The translations under genes and the position numbers were made by a program. Under the pieces are notes generated by a model, which saw nothing but the letters and a program-made list of their open reading frames with translations, was not told the origin of the DNA and made no database searches. Shown in pieces: positions 1 to 8,600 of a stretch of DNA of 64,000 nucleotides. The DNA comes from Cytophagales bacterium (GTDB lineage Bacteria; Bacteroidota; Bacteroidia; Cytophagales; Microscillaceae), in assembly GCA_013298075.1 (NCBI GenBank), contig JAAFJG010000016.1, positions 1 through 64,000 on the forward strand, written 5' to 3'. How positions within the stretch are numbered: position 1 is the stretch's first letter; the number at the start of each line of letters is the position of its first letter.

Positions 1-112
1 AAATAAAAAAGAATTAAAAGAATTGGCTATAAATGCTTTAAATGAAATTAAAAATTCAGAAAAATTAGTTAAGTCATTTTTTAATGTGAAAAAAAATGAT
101 ACACAAATTTAA
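1..112 (+). CDS. C-terminal end of a truncated coding region
   Basis: Reading from base 2, 36 codons are open to a TAA at 110-112. The visible tail is Lys/Glu/Asn-rich and looks helical, beginning NKKELKELAINALNEIKN. The start lies outside the window, so length and function cannot be judged. Composition matches the neighbouring real genes. It may also be chance, because 36 open codons in AT-rich DNA is weak evidence. Confidence 0.45.
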   Translation, partial: NKKELKELAINALNEIKNSEKLVKSFFNVKKNDTQI

Positions 113-187
113 AAAGTCGGTATCAAATTTTAATTTAAAAAGTACTAAATAATTATAAAAATTTGATTGTTTTTATTCTATTTTCAG

Positions 188-195
188 TATATTTG
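188..195 (+). promoter_or_regulatory. Promoter for the small-gene/AIM24 pair
   Basis: TATATTTG fits the Bacteroidota -7 element TAnnTTTG. A TTG at 167-169 lies 18 bp upstream and could serve as the -33 element. Transcription would start near base 202, giving a leader of about 60 nt before the ATG at 262. Confidence 0.6.
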
Positions 196-261
196 CAAAA
201 AAAACCAGACCATCAAAAATTATAAAAATATTTTTTCTTATTATTTTCCATATATTTCACA

Positions 262-441
262 ATGAAAAAAAACAAAAAACGCTTGCATCATCATACAAAA
301 AAAACGATTTTAGTGAGTGATAAATTAAAAGATTTTGATGTATTTATTGACCCTTTTGGAAAAATAAATGCAGTCTATGATGTAGATGTAATCAATCAAT
401 ATTTGAATGATACTATTAAAGATAGAAAAATTAAAGAATAA
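262..441 (+). CDS. Small basic hypothetical protein (59 aa)
   Basis: A 59-codon frame starts with ATG about 60 nt after the promoter at 188-195 and ends 4 bp before the AIM24-like gene, so the two are almost certainly co-transcribed. The first 14 residues are very basic (KKNKKRLHHHTKK). The rest is mixed, with the segment DFDVFIDPFGKINAVYDVD suggesting a small folded unit. There is no membrane segment or signal peptide. I do not recognise a family. Promoter spacing, tight coupling to the next gene and normal codon use support it as real. Confidence 0.65.
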   Translation: MKKNKKRLHHHTKKTILVSDKLKDFDVFIDPFGKINAVYDVDVINQYLNDTIKDRKIKE

Positions 442-445
442 ATAA

Positions 446-1666
446 ATGTGGGACACACGCCTCAATTATCAACTTTTAGGCGATAATTCACAAGTTTTAG
501 AAATCAATATCGAGCCCAACAAAACATTGATTGCTGATGGGAGTGCTTTGTTATATACTGATGAAGAAATTATTCTCGAACTCAAAAATGATGATGGCGT
601 AAGTAATATAGTTGAAAATTCTCCAAAAAATAAAAATAAGGAACAGGACGAAAGTGAAGAAGAAAACGAACCTTTTCCTAATTTTGCGAATCCTAATTGG
701 GAATTTGAGGACGAAGAAAATGAAAATCCAATTCCCAAAAAAAATAAATTTAAAGATTTTGATGAAGAGGAAGAAACTGAAAAAAATCAAGGTTTATTAG
801 AGAAGTTTTGGGGAGCAGCAAAAAAAAAAATTGGAAAAATATTCAAACCAAAAAATAAAAACGAAGAAGAGCAAGAAGAAGAAAACTTGCCTGATTTAGA
901 TAATATTTTTAGTAGAAATGAACCCAAAGAAAAAACATCATCAAGTGTAAAATCAAGTTTCTATGATGATTTTAAACTTGATGATGTGAATGATTTGGGC
1001 AACGAAAATGAATCTGAAAATTCATTTTCTTGGTATCTTACGCATTGCACTAATCAAAGTGAATATATTCGAACTTTGGCTTTTACGGCTGGTTCACAAG
1101 GACGTTTTGTGGTGATTGACCTCAATGAACCTTATGAAAACACAATTATTATTCAAAATGGTTGTTTTGTATGTGGGCGAAAAGGTGTGAAATTGAATAC
1201 TTTTATTGATACAGATATTTTAATTTCTAAAGAAAACCAAAAATTTCTTAAATTAGATAGTTTGGTTGGCAATGATTATGTTTTTTTGAAAGCAGGTGGT
1301 TTTGTGATTGTAAAAGATTTAGAGAATGATGGCATCAGAATCAATGCCAATGCTTTGTTGGCGTATGAATATTCGTTGGATTTGATTTGGGAAAATGCTG
1401 AAAAAGTAACAGCAATGAATACAGATAACGAAAATTATTTGGTAACATTGAGCGGAACAGGTCGTTTTTGGCTACAAACTAATTATGCTAAATTAATGTA
1501 TGAAAATATTTCTCCTTTTATTCAAAAAATAATTACCCAAGAAAAAGAACAAAATACAGATGAGGAAAATAATATAAATGACTTTTTATTGGCTGAAAGA
1601 GAACGAATCGACAAACAAAAAGACAAAGAAGAGGAAAAAGAAGATTTAGATTTGCCAAAATTATAA
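446..1666 (+). CDS. AIM24-family protein with large acidic insertions
   Basis: The two ends match the AIM24 (formerly DUF124) beta-rich fold. Residues 7-47 carry the opening strands (YQLLGDNSQVLEINIEPN...LIADGSALLY), and residues 195-350 carry the remainder, including QNGCFVCGRKGVKL, the LKAGGFVIVKDL segment and the closing GTGRFWLQTNYAKL. Residues 116-133 (LLEKFWGAAKKKIGKIF) sit where family members have a short helix before a GES motif, but the motif is missing. Acidic low-complexity stretches at about 51-115 and 134-193 flank it, and an acidic tail follows residue 360. Family members are usually about 220-270 aa, so this one is enlarged by charged inserts. No signal peptide is visible. The biochemical role of bacterial AIM24 proteins is poorly known. 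It lies 4 bp behind the 59-aa gene. Confidence 0.8.
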   Translation: MWDTRLNYQLLGDNSQVLEINIEPNKTLIADGSALLYTDEEIILELKNDDGVSNIVENSPKNKNKEQDESEEENEPFPNFANPNWEFEDEENENPIPKKNKFKDFDEEEETEKNQGLLEKFWGAAKKKIGKIFKPKNKNEEEQEEENLPDLDNIFSRNEPKEKTSSSVKSSFYDDFKLDDVNDLGNENESENSFSWYLTHCTNQSEYIRTLAFTAGSQGRFVVIDLNEPYENTIIIQNGCFVCGRKGVKLNTFIDTDILISKENQKFLKLDSLVGNDYVFLKAGGFVIVKDLENDGIRINANALLAYEYSLDLIWENAEKVTAMNTDNENYLVTLSGTGRFWLQTNYAKLMYENISPFIQKIITQEKEQNTDEENNINDFLLAERERIDKQKDKEEEKEDLDLPKL

Positions 1667-1726
1667 AAAAAATAAAAAATATTTTCAAAAAAAATAATTT
1701 ATTTATACTTGTATCGTTATTTGTAT

Positions 1727-1734
1727 TAGATTTG
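1727..1734 (+). promoter_or_regulatory. Candidate promoter for the basic adaptor gene
   Basis: TAGATTTG matches TAnnTTTG, 33 bp before the ATG at 1767. No well-spaced -33 TTG was found, so it is weaker than others in the window. Confidence 0.4.
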
Positions 1735-1766
1735 ATTATTCATTTACCTAAAAATTTAATTTCACA

Positions 1767-2051
1767 ATGAAAAACAAAATTTTATTCTCGATTCTTATTG
1801 CCACTTTTTGCTTTTTTTTAAACGTAAATACAGCAGAAGCACAAACTAAAAAAGTTACGCCTAAAAAAGACGAAAAGAAAGAAGTCAAAAAAGACGATAA
1901 AAAAACACCTGCGCCTAAAAAAGATGAAAAAGCTGCTGGTGATGATAAAGTAGTCGGAAAAGACAAAGAAGGACGTACTATTTATGAAGGTCCGAAAGGT
2001 GGTAGATATTATTTGAATGCTTCTGGCAACAAACAGTATATCAAAAAATAA
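1767..2051 (+). CDS. Secreted Lys-rich protein with PBCV-type basic adaptor domain
   Basis: The 94-aa product begins with a clear signal peptide (hydrophobic residues 3-20, cleavage likely after AEA at about 25). A highly charged Lys/Asp/Glu/Pro linker runs from about 27 to 60. The last 32 residues (GRTIYEGPKGGRYYLNAS and the final YIKK) match the PBCV-specific basic adaptor domain, a short Gly/Tyr module first described in chlorella virus proteins and common in bacteria, often fused to other domains. Here it stands alone on an exported peptide, so a periplasmic or surface location is likely. Its binding partner is unknown. A strong hairpin terminator follows at once, so the gene appears monocistronic. 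Confidence 0.75.
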   Translation: MKNKILFSILIATFCFFLNVNTAEAQTKKVTPKKDEKKEVKKDDKKTPAPKKDEKAAGDDKVVGKDKEGRTIYEGPKGGRYYLNASGNKQYIKK

Positions 2052-2055
2052 AACT

Positions 2056-2093
2056 AAAAAACTTGTTATTTTCATAAATAACAAGTTTTTTGT
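2056..2093 (+). terminator. Rho-independent terminator
   Basis: The inverted repeat AACTTGTTATT / AATAACAAGTT is flanked by A and T runs directly after the stop at 2051. Nearly the same hairpin recurs at 3246-3284. Confidence 0.8.
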
Positions 2094-2197
2094 TATCATA
2101 ATTAAAAATTATTCTACGGCTAAATAATCACAACATTTATTTTTTTGATGCGAATATAGGTAAATTATTATTGGGAAAAATGTAAAAAATAAATAGT

Positions 2198-3172
2198 ATG
2201 GAAACAATAGAAAGTAATTATATGAATATGTTAAGAGAAGAATCACTCCCTTATGTTTCGACATTTGAAGAGAGTGTTTTCGACTATGAATATGATAAAA
2301 ATTCTTCTATTATTTATCCTGAATCTGATGGAAAGCCTATGGCAGATAGTACAACACAATTTAATTGGATAATAACCATTCAAGGTGGTTTAGATTCGAT
2401 GTTTAAGAAAAATACAGATGTTTTTGTAGCAGGGAATTTACTTTGGTATCCAGAAGAAGGACAACCAACGATTGCGATTGCCCCTGATATAATGGTGGCT
2501 TTTGGAAGACCAAAAGGAGATAGAAATTCTTACAAACAATGGTTGGAGGATAACATCGCTCCGCAAGTAGTTTTTGAAATATACTCACATAGTAACACTA
2601 CAAAAGAGATGATGGATAAATTACGATTTTGTGAGAAATACGGCGTAGAAGAATTTTATATTTATAAACCCAATTCTAATAAATTGTATGGTTGGACTCG
2701 TAAAAATAAAACTGATAAGTTTGATGAAATTCTGTTTATAGATAATTTTGAAAGTCCTTTATTGGGTGTTCGTTTTCAAATTTATAAGAAAACAATCAAA
2801 ATTATTACTCCAAAAAATAAAGAGTTTTTAACTTTTGTAGAGCAAAGTGAAGCCTTTGATGAATTAGAATTGGAGAAAGAAAAGGCTGTCGAGATAGCAG
2901 AAAAGGCTCTTGCCTCTGAAAAAATTGCTCTTGCCTCTGAAAAACTAACTCTTGAAATTTTAGAAGAAGAAAAAGCGGAGAAGGAAAAGGCTCTTGCCTC
3001 TGAAAAACTAACTCTTGAAATTTTAGAAGAAGAAAAAGCGGAGAAGGAAAAGGCTCTTGCCTCTGAAAAACTAACTCTTGAAATTTTAGAAGAAGAAAAA
3101 GCGGAGAAGGAAAAAGCTATGGCTGAAATTGAAAGATTAAAAGAATTATTGAAAAATAAATTTTACTTTTAA
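2198..3172 (+). CDS. Uma2-family PD-(D/E)XK nuclease-fold protein with repeat coiled coil
   Basis: Residues about 50-205 match the Uma2 (DUF820) family, a PD-(D/E)XK nuclease fold. Visible motifs are APDIMVAFG (first Asp), VVFEIYSHSN (Glu) and MMDKLRFCEKYGVEEFYIY (Lys and the conserved GV-EY core). The catalytic set therefore looks intact. Residues about 220-320 form a charged coiled coil containing three copies of a 21-residue unit (EKALASEKLTLEILEEEKAEK) encoded by a nearly perfect 63-bp DNA repeat. Uma2 proteins are usually about 180-200 aa, so the 324-aa length is due to this tail. Their cellular role is not established; many occur as dispersed multicopy genes. A terminator follows, so it looks monocistronic. 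Confidence 0.82.
   Translation: METIESNYMNMLREESLPYVSTFEESVFDYEYDKNSSIIYPESDGKPMADSTTQFNWIITIQGGLDSMFKKNTDVFVAGNLLWYPEEGQPTIAIAPDIMVAFGRPKGDRNSYKQWLEDNIAPQVVFEIYSHSNTTKEMMDKLRFCEKYGVEEFYIYKPNSNKLYGWTRKNKTDKFDEILFIDNFESPLLGVRFQIYKKTIKIITPKNKEFLTFVEQSEAFDELELEKEKAVEIAEKALASEKIALASEKLTLEILEEEKAEKEKALASEKLTLEILEEEKAEKEKALASEKLTLEILEEEKAEKEKAMAEIERLKELLKNKFYF
2928..3117 (+). repeat. 63-bp in-frame tandem repeat, 3 copies
   Basis: Three copies of a 63-bp unit at a spacing of exactly 63 bp read the same at DNA level, apart from drift at the last boundary. A partial repeat (coding ALASEK) precedes them. Identity at silent positions points to very recent expansion. The unit is a multiple of three, so copy changes lengthen the coiled coil without shifting frame. 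Confidence 0.9.
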
Positions 3173-3245
3173 AATATTGGTTTTATGCTAAGATAGTCAT
3201 AATCCTTTGATAAATAAAATCATTAATTAGCAAAAAGTAAAACTA

Positions 3246-3284
3246 AAAAAACTTGTTATTTTCCAAAATAACAAGTTTTTTTTT
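3246..3284 (+). terminator. Rho-independent terminator, near-duplicate of 2056-2093
   Basis: AACTTGTTATT / AATAACAAGTT hairpin followed by nine T. It shares the stem and the upstream flank (AAACTAAAAAA) with the terminator at 2056-2093. Confidence 0.8.
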
Positions 3285-3360
3285 GTGAATGTGTAATAAA
3301 TTCAATAGCTTGTAATACATATTACTAAAATAAATATTCCATATTCCCATAAAAAAAATT

Positions 3361-4029
3361 ATGATTGACGTAAAAAATATAAATAAATTTTATTCGATAG
3401 GAAAAGACCACAAAATGCACGTATTAAAAGGGACAAATGTGCATATTGGCGAAGGCGAATTGGTATCTATTATGGGGGCTTCTGGCTCTGGAAAATCTAC
3501 TTTATTGAATATTTTGGGTATTTTAGATGATTATGATTCGGGAGAATATTATTTGAATAATACTTTGATGAAAAATTTATCAGCCGCTAAATCTGCGTAT
3601 TATCGCAATCAATTTATTGGTTTTGTTTTTCAATCGTTTAATTTATTGAGTTTTAAAAATGCAGTTGAAAATGTGGCGTTGCCTTTGTATTATCAAAAAG
3701 TATCACGCAAAAAAAGAAATGCGTTGGCTTTGGAATATTTAGATAAAGTGGGTTTGAAAGATTGGGCAAATCATTCGCCTAATGAATTATCAGGAGGACA
3801 AAAACAAAGAGTGGCGTTGGCTCGGGCTTTGATTACGAAGCCAAAAATTATTTTGGCAGATGAACCTACAGGGGCATTGGATACAAAAACATCAACAGAA
3901 GTAATACAATTATTTAAAGATATTCATCAAGCAGGAACGACAGTTGTTATCGTTACACACGATTCAGAAGTGGCTGCCAACACCAATAGAGTTATTCGTT
4001 TGAAAGATGGTTTGGTGATGAATGAATAG
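3361..4029 (+). CDS. ABC transporter ATP-binding protein (LolD/MacB type)
   Basis: A 222-aa ATPase subunit with all core motifs: Walker A GASGSGKST at about 39-47, Q-loop (FVFQSFNLL), signature LSGGQKQRVALARAL at about 143-157, Walker B IILADEPTGALD, and the switch His in VTHD. The length and the ADEPTGALD form are typical of the MacB/LolD/FtsE-like family, which drives lipoprotein or peptide extrusion rather than solute import. No permease gene is adjacent: the previous gene ends with a terminator and the next is convergent, so its membrane partner must be encoded elsewhere. It should act at the cytoplasmic face of the inner membrane. Confidence 0.9.
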   Translation: MIDVKNINKFYSIGKDHKMHVLKGTNVHIGEGELVSIMGASGSGKSTLLNILGILDDYDSGEYYLNNTLMKNLSAAKSAYYRNQFIGFVFQSFNLLSFKNAVENVALPLYYQKVSRKKRNALALEYLDKVGLKDWANHSPNELSGGQKQRVALARALITKPKIILADEPTGALDTKTSTEVIQLFKDIHQAGTTVVIVTHDSEVAANTNRVIRLKDGLVMNE

Positions 4030-4049
4030 AGAATTTATCGAATTATATT

Positions 4050-4103
4050 TTGAATTGCCTCCAGATTTATCTGAATTGCCTCCAGATTTATCTGGAGGAT
4101 AAT
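4050..4103. repeat. Core hairpin of the CCTCCAGA repeat family, partly duplicated
   Basis: TGAATTGCCTCCAGATTTATC occurs twice in tandem. The second copy completes the hairpin CCTCCAGA-TTTA-TCTGGAGG followed by ATAATTTTT. It lies between convergent genes and may end transcription from either side. The same core sits in longer elements at 31004, 33880, 40460 and 58371. Confidence 0.75.
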
Positions 4104-4109
4104 TTTTCA

Positions 4110-5204
4110 CTAATTTTTAATATAACTATTCAATACATTATCACTTTTTAAAATCGGTTTTAGTTGCTTATAAGTCAGAAATAAAGTTGTTTCGCCTACT
4201 GCAAAAGGAGCAATTTCATATACGTTATAATGAAAACCAATGCCCTCACGCGTAATAAAAAAATTAGTGGTGATTGGTAATTGATTATTTTTGAGAATAA
4301 AACCAAATTCAGCCAAAGATTGTTTGGGTTTAATGCCAAATTTCGCTCTTAAATCTTGTTCTATGAGTTGGTTTAAAGTGGTGAGATAATTTTTTTGAAA
4401 AATATCGTCTAATTTAATTATATCGCCTGTTTTTAAATTAAAATTGATATATCTTTTTTGATAAATGCTATGTGACGCGCCCGTTTCAGAAGAAGTAGCA
4501 AAATTAAGCCCCAAAATATTTTTATCATTTTGTAAAATATAAATGATATTCGAACTTTCAAAAACCTCCACCATTCCACCCAAATCTTTTTCTTGTTGAT
4601 ATAAGTGCATAAAAAGAGTCATTTTTTTGGTCATATCTCCCAATAAACTATCTTTTATAAATTTATTGATTTTATTGGCTGTATTTATATTTCTAAAATT
4701 TGGATAATGAAAACGAATCATTGCATCTTCATAATTCAAATCGTTGTAAATAATCTCAGCGGGAGCGGAGCCATTGTCATAATTCTCCTTCCATTCGAAA
4801 GGCAAAGTTTGTTTTCCATTTGTCCAAAAACCTTCAATTTTTCCTTTAGAAGCAAAATAAGTTCCTGAGAAAGAGCCAGTTTTCGTAAACGTTTGCGGTT
4901 GATTAGGAATTTTTTTATAAAATCCTTCTTCTATATAAAAGTGTCCTGCTTTGTCCACGTTTCCGTTGGCAAAAGTAATCGTTTTGTTATCTTGTTCAAA
5001 AAAATATTGTCCTCTTAAATTATTTTCAGCGTCCTCTTTGCTGGGTGCTTTGATAAGTTCGATTCTAATATTTTTATCATTCAATTTTCCTTCAAATTGT
5101 TTATAAAAATGATTTTCTTTGTCATTTTTTTTGCTTTGGCTTAATAAATTAAAAACCAATAAATATATACATATTAATAATGTGAGTGAATATTTTGTTT
5201 TCAT
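4110..5204 (-). CDS. Secreted DUF3298-domain protein
   Basis: The 364-aa protein starts with a signal peptide (hydrophobic LTLLICIYLLVFNLL, residues 8-22). The N-terminal half (about 35-150) holds repeated strands such as FEGKLNDKNIRIEL and GSFSGTYFASKGKIEGFW. The C-terminal half (about 160-355) matches DUF3298/RsiV-like proteins: an ETGASH segment, FNLKTGDIIKLDDIF, and the closing YNVYEIAPFAVGETTLFL followed by TYKQLKPIL. Related domains occur in anti-sigma factor RsiV, where they bind lysozyme, and in many envelope proteins of unknown role. A small membrane protein gene lies 16 bp upstream and is probably co-transcribed. Export is well supported; function is not known. Confidence 0.75.
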   Translation of the reverse strand: MKTKYSLTLLICIYLLVFNLLSQSKKNDKENHFYKQFEGKLNDKNIRIELIKAPSKEDAENNLRGQYFFEQDNKTITFANGNVDKAGHFYIEEGFYKKIPNQPQTFTKTGSFSGTYFASKGKIEGFWTNGKQTLPFEWKENYDNGSAPAEIIYNDLNYEDAMIRFHYPNFRNINTANKINKFIKDSLLGDMTKKMTLFMHLYQQEKDLGGMVEVFESSNIIYILQNDKNILGLNFATSSETGASHSIYQKRYINFNLKTGDIIKLDDIFQKNYLTTLNQLIEQDLRAKFGIKPKQSLAEFGFILKNNQLPITTNFFITREGIGFHYNVYEIAPFAVGETTLFLTYKQLKPILKSDNVLNSYIKN

Positions 5205-5220
5205 ATTTTTTATAAAAAAA

Positions 5221-5397
5221 TTATTTTTGTTTTTTGCGTCTATAAATGACGATTATCCATAAAGCAATAATCACGACAAAACTTATTCCCATCATTATAT
5301 TAAAAATAATAATTGGGTGAATGGTACTTTTTGGTCTTGCAGACATTAAAAAAAGTACTAAAAAACATAAAAAAGATAGCGTTTTGATTTTTTTCAT
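5221..5397 (-). CDS. Small two-helix membrane protein (58 aa)
   Basis: A 58-codon minus-strand frame begins MKKIKTLSFLCFLVLF and ends in a basic tail (YRRKKQK). Residues about 6-20 form a signal or membrane helix and about 30-52 a second, strongly hydrophobic helix. It ends 16 bp before the DUF3298 gene and a -7 element (TACTTTTG on the minus strand, 5419-5426) lies 22 bp upstream, so the two form an operon. It may anchor or help localise the DUF3298 protein; that is inference. No family recognised. Confidence 0.65.
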   Translation of the reverse strand: MKKIKTLSFLCFLVLFLMSARPKSTIHPIIIFNIMMGISFVVIIALWIIVIYRRKKQK

Positions 5398-5481
5398 CGG
5401 TAAATATAAAAATTTTTACAAAAGTACAAATAAATTTTTAAAAATAATGGTATAAAATTATGAATATTAAAAAAAAATATT

Positions 5482-5489
5482 TATATTTG
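5482..5489 (+). promoter_or_regulatory. Candidate susC promoter
   Basis: TATATTTG fits TAnnTTTG. It lies 192 bp before the susC ATG, leaving a long leader of about 185 nt that could hold regulation. No good -33 element is visible. Confidence 0.45.
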
Positions 5490-5680
5490 CATTTCAAAAA
5501 TAAAATAGAACTATTGAATATTTATCACCAAATATTATTTTGTTTTTCTTTGTTTTACATTTTCTTAATGAAAACAATAAAACTTATATATTACTAAATA
5601 AGTATAAAAAATTTAATTTTATTGCGAAAAATTACAAAAAAAATTCAATTATTTTTCATTTTTTAAAACAAAAAAAAGTT

Positions 5681-8600
5681 ATGATGAAAAGGTTACTTTT
5701 CACACTCTTATTTATCTTTGGCTTGTACGGGTATGCACTCGCACAAAGAGAAGTAAGTGGACGTGTAACAGACGCAAAAGGGGGAGGAATTCCGGGTGCA
5801 TCTGTATTGATTAAAGGTACTACCAATGGTATAAGTACCGATTTAGAAGGGAATTTTAAACTCAAAGTTAATTCCGATTTAGATGTTTTAGTTTTTTCTG
5901 GGGTGGGGCTATCTACAAAAGAGATGGTTGTAGGTTCTCAGTCTTCTTTTGATGTAAAATTAGAAGATGAAGTAACAGTTTTAGATGGTAATGTTGTAAT
6001 TAATGGTTATCGCGAGTTTACTCGCGAAGAAGCAGTAAGTACTGTGGCTACTATTGATAAAAAAGCCATAGAGCAAATTCCAGTAGGTAGTTTTGACCAA
6101 ATGTTACAAGGACGTGCTGCTGGTTTACAAATGAACTCATCAAGTGGTCAACCAGGTGATGCAGGACGTATTCGTATTCGTGGTGTTGGTTCCTTGACTA
6201 GTATTTTGAATACAAGTGCTACCAACTTAAATGTGTCAGATACTTTTGGACCCCTATATATTATGGATGGGGTTGCTATATCACCAGAAGCATTTGCTAC
6301 TTATAATCCAAATGATTTTGAACGTTTAGATGTTTTGAAAGATGCCCCTGCTGTATCACAATATGGTTCACGTGGTGCCAATGGTGTTATTGTCATTACT
6401 ACCAAAAGGGGCAAGAAAAATCAAAAAGCATTAGTTACTTACAGAGGTCAGTTTGGTTATACCACTCTTACCAGAGGAAGGTCATCATTTGGTTTGATGA
6501 ATTCTCAAGAAAAAGTAGCTTTTGAAAGATTTGCATTTGGTGAAGGTATACCATTAGGTATTGCTGGAGGTATTTTAGCCAGCCCAACAGGTACTACTGC
6601 TCAAAAAGAAGCGGCTATTGCACAATTTGCTAATACAGATGCAGATTGGACTAAGTTTATTTTTCGTGTAGGTCGTATGCAATCACACGAGGTAAACGTA
6701 CAAGGTGGTACTGAAAAAACTCGTTATTATATTTCTGGAGGTTTCAGACGTGAAGATGGTGTTGTACCAAATTCTACTTTAGATCGTTACACATTGCGTT
6801 TTAATTTAGATCAAGAAGTAAATAAAAATTTGAATGTTGGTTTATCTTCCACTATTGGTTATACAACCAACCAACGCCCAAGAGATCAGGGAGAAGAAGG
6901 TGATCAAGGTTCTGTTACAACCGCTAATCCTGTGGTACAAGCTATATTAGCCAATCCTTATTATTCTCCATTAGACCCAAATAGACCAGATAGAGGTGGA
7001 TACTCTGCCCCTTATACCTTTGCAGGCACACCGTTCACAGGTCCTCAACCTAATGGTAGCCTCAATTTTAATACTAATTTCTTAAGACAACAACAATTTG
7101 AATTTGTTGGACGCGGACAAACCAAAGTAACTATGTCTGCTTATGCTGAGTATAAACTTCCTCTGAAAGGATTGAGCATCAGGTCTAATGTAGGTATAGA
7201 TCATTTGAATAACGTTTCTATGACCTATGTTGCCCCTAATGCTGAGGCACCAAGTGCTGCTAATGGTTTGGGGTTTGTTACAAGAGGTTATTTGAGGCAA
7301 AATGTAACTACTTTTACAACTATGTTGAAATACGCAACAGAGTTTGGCAAAAATAAAGAGCATAGAATCAGTGCTATCTTAGCGAATGAATTTGTGAAGA
7401 GAAAGTTCTTTAGTTTTAGTTCTCAAGGTCAAGGTTTAAGTACGATACTACCTTTTCCAACTCCAACTGCAGGCAATGCGACGTTCTTCCCAGCTATAGC
7501 AGCTCAGGAATCATTTAATAACTTAATAGGTTTCTTTACTGATATTTCTTATTCTTATGGTGGACGTTATAATTTGAGCGTAGGTGCTCGTAGAGATGGA
7601 TCATCTCGCTTTGGTGCAGATAAGCGTTTTGGTACTTTTTATTCTGTGGGTGCTTCTTGGAATATTCATAATGAAAATTTCTTCAAGGGAATTGAAAAGG
7701 TAGTATCTACTGCTATGGTACGTGTTAATTATGGTATAGTTGGAAATCAAGAATTAGGAGAAGGTACTGCAGGAAGACAAGCTGGTAATTTTAGGTATTT
7801 ACCTATTTTCGCTAATGCTACTTCTTATGGAGGGACACCGGGTTTAGCACCATCTGTATTACCTAATCCAGGGCTTAGTTGGGAACAAACTGCTAACTTT
7901 GGAGTGGGTGCTGATTTTGGGTTCTTTAAAAATAGATTAATGTTGACTATAGACTATTATAATCGTCAAACAAAAGACTTGTTGTTATCAAAAGCAGTAT
8001 CTTATACAACAGGTTTTACTTCACAAACTATCAATGGTGGTGGGATTCGTAATCGTGGTATAGAAATAGCATTGAAAGCAACTATCATTGATAGTGATAA
8101 TTTTACTTGGCGCACAGATTTCAACTATACCTATAATCAAAACAAAATCACTGATTTGGCTGGTAACGAGAGAATAATAGCACGTGATGGTTCAGCTTTA
8201 CAAACAGGTTATCCTGTCCAAACACATTTCTTAGTAAGATGGGCTGGGGTTGATCCTCAAACTGGTGATGGACAGTACCTTAATAAAGATGGAGTTCGTA
8301 CTTCTAATCAAGATCCTAACGATGCGGTAATGCTTACACAATCTATTGCTCCTTATTATGGCGGGTTTAACAATAGTTTTATTATCAATAAATATTTTGA
8401 AATTGGTGTATTCTTTACTTACTCAGGCGGAAATCAGATGATAAATAATATTGATGGCTTTACAAGATATGTTAGCTATGGTTCTGCCCCAATCGATAAC
8501 TCTAATAAAGATAGAAGTATGATCAACGCTTGGACTACACCCGGACAGAATACAGATGTACCTCGTTTGGATTGGCTTAATCAAGTGAATGATACTCGTT

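Noticed and set aside
2928-3117. CRISPR-like array in the 63-bp repeat
   Set aside because: The repeats are directly adjacent with no unique spacers and encode a continuous coiled coil.
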